From Anarhynchus alexandrinus (Eukaryota > Chordata > Aves > Charadriiformes > Charadriidae): a stretch of 64,000 bases of DNA. How positions within the stretch are numbered: position 1 is the stretch's first letter; each line of letters opens with the position of its first letter. Made by a program: the position numbers and the translations under genes. Positions 27,266 through 39,805 of this stretch are shown in pieces. The DNA lies in NCBI GenBank assembly GCA_008711295.1, contig VUYV01000752.1, forward strand, positions 63,688 through 127,687, given 5' to 3'. The notes under the pieces are model-generated. The model was not told the origin of the DNA and made no database searches. It saw only the letters and a program-made list of their open reading frames with translations.

Positions 27266-29640
27266 GGGGTGGGGGTGTTTGTTTGCTATTATTTTATTCT
27301 AGCTTGCAAATTTCAGTTTCACTTACATGCATAAAAAAATAAAGTAACACCCTACCTCTATTCCAAGAAATGATGTTGAATGTGCCTAATAAATTTTTGT
27401 AACAACTGTAACAGAGGCACTTCAGAGAATTCATTTTCCCTCAATTCACACACCCTCTACATCCTGAGCTCAGATTCATCCTCACTTTTAAAGTATCTGT
27501 CTGTGTAATCAAAAACACATGTGGTAAGGCACATATACAAGCAGGGTGAATAGTAATGGCAAAGATGTTCTCAGTTGTGACCTTTTTTAAAATTTGCAGT
27601 TCATGCCTTTGCAAATACAGTAACTATCCAACAAACTATGTTACAATAATTTTAAACTGTTTTTCACAGAAAAAAATTATGTCCTCTCCCTGCCTCTTTT
27701 TCTTCTTTCCCTTGTTACATTTTGTCTCATCAAACAGCCTCAGTGTGACATTCTTGTGCAGTACAGAAGCATTAGCTCCACCACACTGGCCTAACCGAAG
27801 CTAACAAAATTATTAATAGCAATAGTATTTCATTAAAAGAAGAAATCAGGTTTTCCTTTTATGGTTGGAAAGTATCAGCTTCTGAGAGTACTCAGTGGTC
27901 AGATGATGTCACACTGGTTGTTTGGTTGCAGAAACTAAAATTAGGGGGGGTGAATTCCTCCAGAATTTTGATTAGACAAAAGGATCTATTTCTAATTTTA
28001 TTGTCCTGTAATAATGGTCTGTTCTTCTGGTTTTAGAGCTACTTATCGGATTTCATGGATACATGCACAGGTCAAACAATTTCACATTAAGTTTTTGAAA
28101 ATGTCCTATCTTATGAATCATTCACAGAAGTTGGAAAGGGAAGTGGCCATTTTCTGTCAAGGAATTTAACAGCAAGTGTTCCCCTGGTGTCTTGTAAATA
28201 TTAATTCTGAGGAAGAGAGAGTATTATGGTTACCACTATCAATTCAGTTTATGTTTTTTATTTCACTTAGAATTTATTGAAACATCATAATTTTTTTTAA
28301 CCTAGCAATAATTTTTTAATGATTAGTATCTTTAAAATATTTTATTGTATTATTTTATTCTACATCCTAATATCTCAGTTAGAATTGCTATGAATTCAAT
28401 TCACATCATTCTTATCAGCAATTGAATACGTAATTTGCTTGTAGCCTAAAAAGGAGAAATAAGAAGTACCTGGGTTTTTATATCTCTGTGTCTTCTGCTA
28501 TCCACTGAGCAATACTGTTTGCTGCTCAATACCATGTCTCCCAAGTATTATTATTGAAACAGCTTGTTCAAAAAGATAGCAGTTGATAGCTATCAATTGT
28601 ATTTACTCCAAAAGATGTAATCTCTAGGAATTAATGCCCCAATATTTAGCAAATGAATGTCTGAAACAAAGGCACATAAACACCGGAGTGATCTGATTGC
28701 ACAATTGTATAAGCATGTTTTTAAGGAAGGCGTTTTGATGGACTATTATCTTTCAATTCAAAGCATTTGCAGTAAAGACAATTACATTTTGTGTTAAATG
28801 TCAGTCAACAAGGTTGCCATCAAAACAAAAGCAAAGCTGGTTGTTCTTAGAACCAACATAAGTAACCACTGTTAGTCATTTTTTCGCTTACAATATCTTC
28901 AAACTGGTCTATTTTACATAACTTCAGTGTTCTCATTTCTTATTTCATAATTAGAAAAAAGCTTAGGGTCTATAGCTTTCATGACCACAGTAAAGAGCTC
29001 ATAAATGAATTGGAGGGATTAATATTTTCATAATTTTCAAATGTTGCTCATTATTTTTAACAAAAATGAAACTCTAATTGGACAACATAATAAAAGTTCC
29101 TCTTCTTTAGGGCTTGAAGCATGCATGGAATTTGTTGCGAGCAGAAGAGGAACAGATATCAACCTGTGGTAATTCGAGTTAAGTAGAAATATAATGAGCA
29201 AATTAAGATAGGTCAGAAACTTCCAACTCTGCCATAAAAGGGAAATAAACCTTCTATAGAGTTGATTTTTCCTTTCTGTGAATAAGCTTATCCTTTCCTA
29301 AGAAAAGTCAAAGTATGCAACTGTAGATAGAGTAGGTTTGGAGAAGTTAATGCATTTTGTGTGGGTTCTCACTATGTGTCATGTTTTACAGAGAATTTAG
29401 GTCAAAGTCAGTGATTTTGTCACTTGACAGATCCAGTATGTATCACTTCTACAAAAAAAAAGGGAGGATCTAAGTGACACAGAATTCTGCCTGCCTGGCT
29501 GCACAGAATGTTTTCCTGTGCTGAGGTATGGAGGAGGTAATGGCGTCTTTCACAGCCCTGAAGGGAAATTAGCTCACAGATTAGCTGCTTAGCCTGTGTA
29601 CTTACATCAAAGACAGCACACTTAGGCGGGGAAAAAAAAA
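27266..29640. other. AT-rich intergenic DNA with conserved-element-like stretch
   Basis: No exon or transposon recognised. The part at about 28.64-28.92 kb has the look of vertebrate conserved noncoding elements: complex AT-rich sequence with TAAT and CAATT motifs and no low complexity. Alignment to other amniotes would be needed to confirm. Confidence 0.4.
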
Positions 29641-29815
29641 AGAATTAAAAAAAACCAAACCCACAAAAAAACCCAAACCCACCCCAGCTATTTTGACATT
29701 TAGTTAAAGAAAAAAAAAATGGTTCCTGCTAGAAAAAAATAGTTCCTGCTAGAAATATATACAAACATATGTGTATATGTACATATATGTTTGTATGTAT
29801 ATAAACACATGTACT
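29641..29815. repeat. A-rich tract, 20-bp duplication and ATGT-rich hairpin
   Basis: An A/AAC-rich run is followed by a 15-nt unit (GTTCCTGCTAGAAA core) repeated with a 20-bp period at 29721 and 29741. After that comes an ATAC/ATGT-rich palindrome whose perfect 12-bp arms are 29759-29770 and 29785-29796. Confidence 0.8.
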
Positions 29816-32555
29816 TTGATTAATACCTTCTGAGCATGAAAGGTTAGTTATCTTGCATTGCATTGGGTGATACCAATTGTTTCACGAAGTCAATGAAAAA
29901 ATTGCCAGTTTCAGGAAATGGATAAAGTGTGACAATTGATTTTTTGAAACATTTGTCTCACAGTTGCACGGCACATTCTTAGCAGGATCAGGAGCTTGTT
30001 AGACAAGAGGCAAAGCTCATGATACTGACTGTGCGGTGAATGAATTTGCTTGCATGAATCGGGTCCCCAAACTGACACTTGCGTAGTGTATTCTTGAATG
30101 CAAAACTAAAACAGTGATCCTTTTCTGAAAGCTGCTATCTGGTAGGTAGACTACTTATTACAAATATTTTTAATAAGGTCATGAAAAAAGGTATTTTATT
30201 CATAGAACCCCCCAAACTTAGCTGCAGCTGCCTTTACAGCAGATAATGAAACTGCTAACAGAGCTGGTAGAAATAACTTGATAGGTTAACTGATTAAACT
30301 AGTATAGTAAATAGTCCAAACAGAAGTCACAAATGTTATACGTCTTTAAGGATACATAGTTGATATACATGATAGGCTCCAATAGCCACATTTGCAGCTT
30401 ATGGGCACTACTGTGCTTCTATAGTACAGGGATGAATCTACTGTGGAGCATGAAAAGAACATTAGTGGAGAGAAAAAACCAGCAAGAATTTGGGGAGGTG
30501 CATTTGTAGGAGGAGAAAGAGGTTGTTTGCCTGGTGCAATTTGGGAAACTAGTTAGAGCAGTCAGCAGTGAGCTCAGGATCTATGAAACCAAGACAATGC
30601 AGAAGAGACAAAACAGACAAACAAAATAATACATACAAGTTTAGGAATAGCAAGAAAGTAGTGAAAAAGTTATATCCTTGATAACAAAAGAAGAGAAGTA
30701 GAACTTGTTTTTCTTTCCTTGTGAAAGACTGGAGGAAGAAAGGGGATAAAATTGAAAATATGAAGAAAACTACGTGAAAAGGGTATCTGGAGACTCTTCT
30801 GGGAAAGCTCTGTACATTAACCACAAAATACAAAAATGAATGTAGTACACAAGAGAACATAATCTCTTGATTCAGGATCATCAAAAACACAGAAAAGTCT
30901 TTTAAATGATTTCATTTTTTTTGCATTTGCCTTCTTTTGAATTTGATTTCATGCTTGACGAGTGTTTGAGAATGCCTGCATGTACATATCAAAAAATCTT
31001 AATAGTCTCTAATGCCACAAGTGAAAGCATGTAAGGTAGGTCAGAGATTAAGGCAAAGTCCAAGAAAATGGGCCAGAATTGTGCTTTTGACTTTACAAAC
31101 CAAAAAACATTCCAATTTCTCCAAAGGCAAAACAGATATGCAGAAATGGGTGTTCCTGTATGAAAGTGTCTCAAAATTATGGTTGATCTACAGTTCACCA
31201 TAGAGAGAAGAGAACAAAAAACAAATTGTAGAGTTTTCTATAAAATGTATGCTACAAAAGTAGCAGTCAGATAAATTATCCATATTCTCAGAGGCTACTT
31301 TGTATGTTCTACAGCTTAGCAAGAAGAACAATAATTTTCATAGACTGTTTTTGCACCTGCAGTTTTCGTGGGGAAAACATATTGCTCTGAAAGAATTCCA
31401 ATGTGTTTTGTTGTAGTCTATGTGAGTCATGTGCAAGTCATTAAATCAGAGCCAAGGTTAAAAAGAAAATGTCTGCTTTATGATTCCACTCACTCTTCTA
31501 GCTCTCTATCAATTTTTGTAACCAGAAAAAAAGCGCTTGAGATCTGACAATTCTTTGCTATTTCCAAAACCTCAGTTCAACAACCATTAGACAGCATTTC
31601 TTTGAAGACTCTCTTGGCTAAAACATTATGTTTGCACCTGGCAGCTCTCACAAAAGTTTAAAGAAAAGAAAGAAGTGTAGCTAGAAGTGTAGTATGTGCC
31701 CATCTCTAGCTTTCAGCATGGAAAATGACATTCCCCTGTCCCTGCAGAAGGTCTTAGAGATTCAGAAAATCCATTTACAAAGAGGATCATATACTTTTTA
31801 TATTAATTACTACTTTAGACTGAGAAAAAAAACAAAACCAAACCAAAAAAGAAGAAGAGTGACATGCCCATGAAAGAGCACAGGACTGTATCTTTTACTT
31901 GAGGAAACCTATTTTTCATGTGCCATCAACATGGGCTCTTTCACTTGACTTGCTCTGTATTTTTCACAGAGCTCTAACAACTGCTTTAATGTCAATGTTC
32001 ATTTAAGGCCAGGATAAAACCATCTGTCTCTTCCCATAGATTTTTAAATCCCTAAATGACCTCCAGATAGTTTTCAGAAGTTTTTTCTTTCCTCTGTAGT
32101 GTCTTTGGAATCACCAACCCGGTGCCTTTAAATATCTCCCTCCTCTTATTACTGAGGCCTTCCAATTAACTGGTGACTGGAAAAAAGGTGTCCTGTGCAG
32201 TACTCTTAATTACTACTGTGGGAACTCATTCTCAACAGGAACTCTGTGAGTCAAAACCTACATTTTGTAAGAACCCACTTGCCTTTTTAAGCTGTTAGCA
32301 TGTAGGTAACATAGCCCTTGATCTTGTTCTGCTGCCCTTTTGTCAGATGTTCAGAAAGGTTGGGTTTGTTCGGTTGTGGGTTTTTTTTTAATATGAAACC
32401 ACTCCCCGTTTTGTATTCAATTTGCAAATCATATTTTGGTAGGTGGAAAAAATGATATGTTTGTGAAGCTGCTTTTGGCTATGGCAGGAAGTCATTAACA
32501 GGCAGTTTCAGTGAGTGCTGCCATCCCATAAATAACAACTATTTCCATGAGCATC
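29816..32555. other. AT-rich intergenic DNA
   Basis: No gene, RNA gene or transposon recognised. Hydrophobic ORFs (for example 30549-30890, minus) look like translation of T-rich sequence, not proteins. Confidence 0.55.
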
Positions 32556-32559
32556 AAAA

Positions 32560-32865
32560 TTAATGAAGCCTATGGATTTGTCTTGTGGTTGGATTCCCAG
32601 CTGCTTAATAACCTGCTGCCTCTCACTGAGGCTTTTCCTTTGACTGGAGCATTCATAATGTCCCTCTCATGTGGTTTCTCTGGTGTCTAATAAAGTCTGA
32701 GTTCAGGCTGCAGCCTTTCCTCAGTGAAGAGACTAATAACTGTCTCTCTTCTCTGCACAAGTATGCAGTTCCACAAAACTTATATAACAACTTTGAAACA
32801 ACTGCCTTTCTGTCAGACTTCGCTGAGACTGGTCAACAGTTTCAGAAGTTGCTGGATTAGGAATC
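32560..32865 (-). pseudogene. Decayed C2H2 zinc-finger array
   Basis: The minus strand preserves remnants of about four tandem C2H2 fingers of the KRAB-ZNF/Krüppel type. One unit (about 32580-32660) reads YECSSQRKSLSERQQ then VIKQLGIQPQDKS, matching the pattern YxCxxCxKSFSxxSxLIKHLRIHTGxKP gap-free but with three metal ligands lost. The next (about 32665-32725) keeps DFIRHQRNH with both histidines, after a one-base deletion. Two more are visible towards 32860 (CTAATCCAGCA and AGAAAGGCAG segments). The Leu-Ile codons at 32607, 32689 and 32855 are spaced 82 and 2 x 83 bp, close to the 84-bp finger period. Stops and frameshifts make it non-functional. The parent gene is unknown, and whether it is a retrocopy or a relic of a tandem gene is unclear. 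Confidence 0.65.
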
Positions 32866-35800
32866 AGCAGGGAGAGGGATACATGTACCATATTTACTCA
32901 GGAAATCAGGCTCAGTGTTTGGATTTCTTTTGTTTTGGTTTGGTTTGGTTTGGCTTTTTTACATCCAGGAACCGAGGCCACAGTCTTCATGTCTATTTTT
33001 TTATGCATGTCTATCAGTTTTTGCCAGTGAGGAATAAGTTAGCAGCCTCTGAGTTTGACTATACAATTTTAAAAGCAGTGTGTTGGTAATATTCTTGTAC
33101 TATCCATGGCCATTTCCCACAGGACAGACTCTGTAATTGCCCTTCAGTGTCATAAATTTCCTTAAGTTTTCTGTTCCACGCATCTTGTAGTACCGGCTGC
33201 CTGGCAGAGCACTGCCCTCAGATTGCTTGTGCAGTCAAACTAGGTTAGACACAAGTTTTTCTACAGCAATTGCTTTTCTGATGACTACTTGCACCCCTTC
33301 TCTGTTGGAAAGAATTATGGATGAAGACCAGTAACTCAGGGAATATCTTTATATGTTGTGGCATTTGCTAATTCTAACATGCTAATTCTATTATGGTGTA
33401 TTGACATTTGTATTTGTTCAGCTTTGGTCCAGTAACCATGTTACTACCCCGAATTTTATGTGAGTCTTTTCAGATGGTCTCTCTTAGATCAAAGCCAGCC
33501 TCTGTGCAAACTTTCCTACTCTACATCAAAAACAATCTGCGGCACTTTGTGGTGAAACACCTCATGCCAAACTAAACAAATGTGTCAGTGTGCGGCGAAC
33601 ATCTTATAAAACAGATATTTAAGTGTACAATAATATGCGCTCTGTTTTGCTAACAGAATCTGACAGAACCCTGCAGATACAAAAAGGAGAGAAATTTTTT
33701 TGGCATCATTTTATCTAGAATTTCTTCCTGTGTAAACAGTAGAAAGTATTCCCTTTTATATATTTACTTATTTTTGCTATGTGAAGCATTACTTCAGTGA
33801 AGTGTTTTATCTCTTCTTTAAATGTGAAAAGTTATTCCCTTTATTTGTCCTATCGCTCCCTCAGGAAAAAGCGTTTCAAACATTATTTTAACATATGCTT
33901 TACCATGGTCTTTTGCTGGGATCACAAACTCTGGTCCAGCATGACCCTTTCAGCTCTGCTCTGCGAAGAGCTTCCTTTTGCCTTGGAAGGTATCCTTAAA
34001 CTCTTCCTCAGTTGTTCTTTTCTCCTGAACTTCAACTGAGACAGCCTCTTGATGAGAGCAAGAACTTGCTATAATTTTAAAGTCAGTAATGGGTACTTTA
34101 AATATCATATTATTGTAAATTACATGCCTCATGGAGGCAGAGGCAGGGGCTTAAAGTAGTTTCTTTAACTGCTGAGTCTTCCCTTCAGTGCACCATTACT
34201 TCTTGGGGCACTATACTGTCTTGTACATCTTTGTCCATCTAAAACGGACAAAGAAGTATCCCATTTACTGTCAGGGCTCCATCTTTTATTGTAAGTTTTG
34301 GTTTTTGCTATGATGGTGATTTTTTTCTGAACTGAAGGTGCGGTTGTCGTTCTGTTTCGCTGTATGCACACCAGCATGCTCTGCTAGTACTTGCAAATTC
34401 TTGCAAAGTGATACAGTTAACTGCAGTTCCTGTGTCTTATGTTATGACTAACAAGCCAAGCTCAGCTTGTGTTATTTACCACAGCATGTGCTGGGTTTTC
34501 TGTAGGCTTACTTTGACCTCCACATGTCTTCCTGCCTCAAGCTTCTTTTATCAGAATGGCATCATCTGAGCGTTGTCTATTATACACAACTGTTGTTCTG
34601 GCCAAAATAATTTCTTGTTAGCAAATTCTAGTTATTTTGTCACGGGCTAATTTTAGCCCTGTTGCACTTGTGCTTTCATGCATGCTCTCTCTCAGATTTA
34701 CATCCCACGTCCCCATTATAATTTGTTTTTTTATTAGGTCCTGAATTGCCTCCCCAAATTATCAGTTTGTCTCTTCTCCTTTGGATTGCAGACTCCATTT
34801 TTCTAAAGTCTTTCTGTACTCTTTGGTGGATATTTACATACCTTACTTCAGATGACTAAGTTAGAAGGCACGTGTCCTCCAGCTTCCTATACAGGCAGTG
34901 AAGAGAGGGAGGAATTCCTTATGAGGACAACTGCAACATTTAAACTGGGCTCCGAATTATTTTTTAAGGAGCCTCCCACAGCCAGCCCTTCCCTTCCTCT
35001 CTCTTTCCATTAATAATCTACGAAGACTACCCCTCTAATTTAGCTACCTGATTTATAAGAATAAATTCAGGCAGTCTGAGTACTCCTAAATGCTCAATAA
35101 TGTATTTTTCCTGTGTTTTATTTCTAGATGCTATAATGTTACATTTCTATAAAGTTTTATAGTTAGCTTTTTCTGCTTGAGTTAACTGGAAGCTATTAAA
35201 ATCCTGCAATACTGTTACCCAAAATAAAGCTACCTTCTGACCAATCATCCTGCTTTTGCTGGCATCCACCGACTTAACCTTCCCCAGTTGTCCTCTGCAC
35301 TTTACCTCTCCTGCAGAGCTTTTAACTGCTCCATCCCTTTACTGAGGTTATTTTCTTCATTTGTACCACTGCTCCCGGTATCTGATCCCATAGTTAAAAC
35401 ATCATTCAGAGCCAAATATCTGACAGAGCCCTGCTTCATTCAGCATCTGACTCTGACTGATCAGCACTGTCTGCCATAAGTCTGAATAATCTCAGTGTCC
35501 ACTTGCAGCTGGCTCATGTCCCAGCTTCTTAAAAAACAGTTATCCAGAAGCAGTGCTTCTCCAAAACATTAGTATTATAACGCCAAATATATTCTTCAGA
35601 GCAAATCTAAAGAAAGGTCCAGAACATAAAAGTCACAGCCTTTGAAGCCTGTTCCAACCCCGGCATGCCAGTTTTGGCGTTAGTCTACATTCAGCCATAA
35701 CTAATAACCATAATCAAAGAGAAACAGTATCATAGGGTGAACTCTGTAAAGCAGATTCTTAAAGCACTTTAGCCAGATGGCTGTGCTAATCCATGAAGAC

Positions 35801-36559
35801 TAATTTACAAAACAAGACAAAAATGTTCCAATGTTAAGAAACAAATTGTAAATAGAGGTACTAAAACAGGATGTAGTTTCTATTGAAAGTTATGTGCAGT
35901 TCCATTAAATTATTTTCTGTACTCTATAAGATGTAGAAATAATGCCTATTTACTTTAGCATTACATGCGTGGTTACAGCTTTCGAAGATTTGCATCGTTC
36001 ATACTCATTGCAAACACTTAACTATTGAACAGGGAGTGAGGGATTTTGAGGGTGGAGTTTTGTGTTCACATCTTGCGGACAGTTTATTAAAGAAAATAAG
36101 ACTTTATTTTAAACATTTTTTTAGTTAGTGTTTCAATGAATCTTTTATGATTTTTCAAAAATGAATAATTTGCTAGGAATCTGACATGCAGTACAACCTA
36201 CAGGTTTAAAAGTATCTGATACTTTGTGATTTAAAGTACTAAAATATTTAGGCACCTTAAGCATGGATTAGAGTACTAATGCTTTAGGCACTTCAATAGA
36301 TGGGACAAACTGATTCCACTTTTCATATTTGTACAATAGGTATGACTGAGTGCTCTATAACAAGAAATGCTTTCGTTGTGTATTGATGGGTCGGCATCAG
36401 TCTAAGAACAGGAGGTATTTTAAATGGGTATCGCTAACCTGTCAAATCATCCATTTAAAATAGAAAATTGTTCCTTGAATCATGGATACATACAAAAACG
36501 TACAGCATAATATCAGAGTCCCATATTTGGGGCTTTGATGAAATTTTGGGTAAAGCTTA
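32866..36559. other. Intergenic DNA, no gene
   Basis: AT-rich, with a short (TTTGG)n repeat at about 32935-32953 and a perfect 9-bp hairpin at 34228-34254 (TCTTTGTCC, 9-nt loop, GGACAAAGA). No exon, tRNA or transposon recognised. Confidence 0.5.
36555..36559. repeat. Target-site duplication, left copy (GCTTA)
   Basis: Identical to 37093-37097 on the other side of the solo LTR. It marks the original integration. Confidence 0.8.
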
Positions 36560-37092
36560 TGTCGTGCTTTAACCCCAAGGAGCAACTAGGACCTCACAGC
36601 TGCTCATTCACTCTTCCCCCTTCCCTCCAGTACGGTAGGGAGAAGAGGGACAAAAGGAGAGGAAAGGGAAAAACTCACAGGTTGAGATAAAGACAGTTTA
36701 ATAGAACACTAATGGAAGAGGAAAACAACAATAACAATAATAATAATGGTAAAAGAATATACAAAATAAAGTGATACAACACAAGTTGCTCTCAGCACCA
36801 GATGACTGGTTGCCCATCCCATCCCAAGCAGTGATTGCATATCCCTGCCCCCTGGCCAATCCCCATTTATATATTGAACACGATGTCTCTGGTATGGAAT
36901 ATCCTTTTGGCCAGGTTGTCCTATCTATGCTCCCTCTCAGCTTCTATGTGAAGCTGAAAAAGTCCTTGACTAATATAAAAGTCACTTAGCAACAACTAAA
37001 ACAATATGTGTTATCAACATTATTCTCATACTAAATCCAAAACACAACAGCTACTACAAAGAAAATTAACTATCCCAGCTGAAACCAGGACA
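36560..37092 (-). mobile_element. Solo LTR of an avian endogenous retrovirus
   Basis: 533 bp. On the minus strand it starts TGTCCTGGTTTC and ends GCACGACA, giving TG...CA termini. This is a well-known LTR type in bird genomes, which I recognise by its start and by the GGAATATCC and TCAGCTTC segments. It has a TATA box (TATATAAATGG, minus, 36863-36873), an ATTAAA poly(A) signal (36697-36702) and a GA/CT-rich 3' part. Perfect 5-bp repeats GCTTA flank it at 36555-36559 and 37093-37097. There is no internal viral sequence, so it is the product of recombination between two LTRs. The 5-bp duplication fits ERVL-like elements. Confidence 0.9.
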
Positions 37093-37097
37093 GCTTA
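37093..37097. repeat. Target-site duplication, right copy (GCTTA)
   Basis: Identical to 36555-36559. The following T also matches the first LTR base, so 5 bp is the minimum length. Confidence 0.8.
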
Positions 37098-39290
37098 TCA
37101 CTGTTTCTACTCATGGAGAGTACAGAGTTCTTTACTGGTGGGATGATTTTGGAACAGATACCTAGTTCTTCAAATACGTTGATATAATGTGGGTCATTGC
37201 TGTTTGTTACCCAGCTGATTCATCAGTATTTTATGCTATCATGGCCCTAAATAATATTCATATGGGCTAGGTCTGGAGGCGGATACACATCACTGAGAGG
37301 ACAGAGTGCTGATAATGAGAAAGTAGATCTGAAAGATAAACAAATATTTTATCTTCAGTGGTATTTATAAGCCAAAGTGGCTTTCATCCCTTCACCAGAA
37401 TTAGGTAAAGCAGAATTAAGCAAAACTTCACTATGTTAATTAAAAGAATACAACAACCTAGGAAATTATGTTAGAGGAAAATATATCATACTGAATCTGG
37501 CAGCCCGAGAGAGGTAAGGCTGCTGCAACTCTATGCCCCCATGTCCAACCAGCAGTGAGGACAGGCTGTGCTGATCAGGTGCAGGGCATCACCAGACAAG
37601 TGTCCTGGCCAGCCTCTGTTTTCTATAGGGCATCCTTTGGAAGCTTTAAGGCTGTTAGCTGGAGGATTTTGTACACCGATGATTACAACTGTAATTATCT
37701 ATGATCCCTAGGCAGGCCTTACAGAGGATCATCCTTACACCCTCTTTCCTTAGAATAGCCATGAAAAGTTGAACTGGAGTCTGTAATGCATTATTGTCCA
37801 TGCAAAAATATCACTATGGAATGAATAAAGTGATACAGAGCCGTAAAAAACAATTAAGAAAAGCTTGACTGGGGCAAGAAAAAATTCTGCCTTAGGAAAG
37901 AAAGGGCTGGACGACATCTGTCTTTGGATTATGCAGCGAACCGAAGGGAACACAGAGTGAGCAGTAGATAAGTAACCTGGATCATCCCAAGGGATGATAG
38001 TTAGTATGGTATCTTGCCAAGATCTTAGACTTAAAACAGTTACTCATCTTGTCTGCAAGACGACAGCAGGATTGAAAGCTGCTTTTGAGTTTCAAATAGG
38101 TTTTACGCTGCTTGAAAGGACTGTTCATGAACAACGATGTCAACTAGCTCCAGGGATTTCTCTTGCTTATACCATGTATGTAAAAATAAGAAAATTAAAT
38201 AGGACTTCTAAATAAGACATTCATCTGAGTAGACTTGTAATTACCTTGAATTAAAAGTGTTTATGAGGTCCTGAATACAATACTTCATCTTCACAAACTA
38301 TAAGACAGACAGAGAGTTTGACAAGCAATTAGGAATCTCAAGACAGAAAGGACTATCAAAGTCCAAGGTATTCTTATTATTAATCATTGTGTAGATCCCC
38401 ACTACTGTAAATCAACATCAGGACACTGAAGTCAATGCAGTAATTGAAGCAACATTGATTTTTCACAAGCTGCAAAGCTGACCCAAAGCATTTCAGTTTT
38501 ATTCAGGTTTCTTTAAAGAAATATAGTTGTATTTTTTCTCTTGTCCCTCTTTTTTTAAGTCAAAGAAAGTAAATACCAGTTTTAGCATTAAGTGTTTAGA
38601 ATTGAGCACATGAATGGATTAAGAATGTATATTGAGTTATTTTTTTCAGCCTTTCATGTATATAATGTTTCTATTCCTGTTTCTGAACCAGATTGTAATT
38701 TCAGTTATGGCAATTTAGTTATGGAGCATTGCTAATGAAATACAGTGCTATTACTGAGATAACATCTGACTGATAGTATTTTACAAGCACTCCAGTGATA
38801 AATTTACATTATAGTGATTTTTCATATGGGAAAAGTTTGCCAGAATACATTAAAAAATATTTGTGTAGTCACCCGCATTTGTTTGTTATCACAGTGAAAA
38901 ATAAATGCAATGTATTAATGAGCACAAGGGGAGTTCCTACATATGCTCAATAAAATACTGTGCTTGTTGAAAGTAAACTTCTGTGTGTCAATTGTTATTT
39001 AATTTTTCACCATTAAATATACAGAATATGTCATATAATACCGGGTTAAAAAACATTTACCCCAGTGTTTTGGATTACCTGAATTTAAGGTACTTCTTTT
39101 GAGCTATCACATTTCCAAAAGCTAAAAAGATGGAGCAGGGGAGAGAGGAGAACATCCCTGTGACAGCACTAGAAGGGGCGGCTGAGGAACGATGCTGCTC
39201 ATGTCTGTACTTCCATACCTGTATCTGTTTTACAAGGCGGTAAGGATATACACTGCCATTAAATAACCCTAGTGAGTTTTGACCTATGGT
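37098..39290. other. AT-rich intergenic DNA
   Basis: No gene recognised. The part at about 38.68-38.96 kb is complex AT-rich sequence in the style of conserved noncoding elements. This is unproven. Confidence 0.45.
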
Positions 39291-39805
39291 ATGCCGTGTT
39301 CTCCACTCCTCCCATCACACCCCCATCCCCTCGGGTACTCCTTCTCCCAAGTCACAAGTCCTCACTCCTTCTCCATGAGTCTGCACACTCCAACCCGTTA
39401 TTGCAAGCCTCCTTCTTTCCTGCCTTTTCTCACAAACACATGCTACAATCCCTCACTCCCCACACTGTGCTAGCAACCCACCTCCTTTCTGCTAAGTTCC
39501 AGCTCCTCCAACCTTGGAGTTTTCCATTTATTGCACACCTCATGCCTCCTCCTCGGGTCCAGCTTTCCCAGGAGGCTCCGGCACAATTCATGCCAGCGTA
39601 GCCTCCAGCTCTTCCCAGTCAGCTGCTGTTTCTGCTGTTTTTCCTCTTGCTATCCGTGCTCCCATGGCTACCAGCTTGCATCGAGTCCCCTCCTGATTTC
39701 AGCACCTTGCCTACAAAGTCTTGCTCGTGGCAGATGAAAAAATCCAGGTACAGGTTGCATTTACCAAAAATCCAATTGGATGGGACTCTTGAGAAAAAAA
39801 AAAAA
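39290..39805 (+). other. Pyrimidine-rich block ending in an A run
   Basis: Strongly C+T-rich from about 39.29 to 39.56 kb, then mixed, ending in about 13 A at about 39793. Overlapping plus-strand ORFs are Pro/Ser/Leu-rich and resemble nothing known. The strand asymmetry and terminal A run could mark an inserted RNA copy, but no parent or target duplication is visible. Confidence 0.25.

Noticed and set aside
30549..30890. 113-codon hydrophobic minus ORF
   Set aside because: Phe/Leu-rich reading of T-rich sequence with no codon structure or splice context.
31867..31945. Inverted repeat TGAAAGAGC / GCTCTTTCA as a possible microRNA hairpin
   Set aside because: The stem is only about 9 bp and the 50-nt interior does not pair.
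36771..36989. 72-codon ORF
   Set aside because: Lies wholly inside the solo LTR and is not a viral protein.
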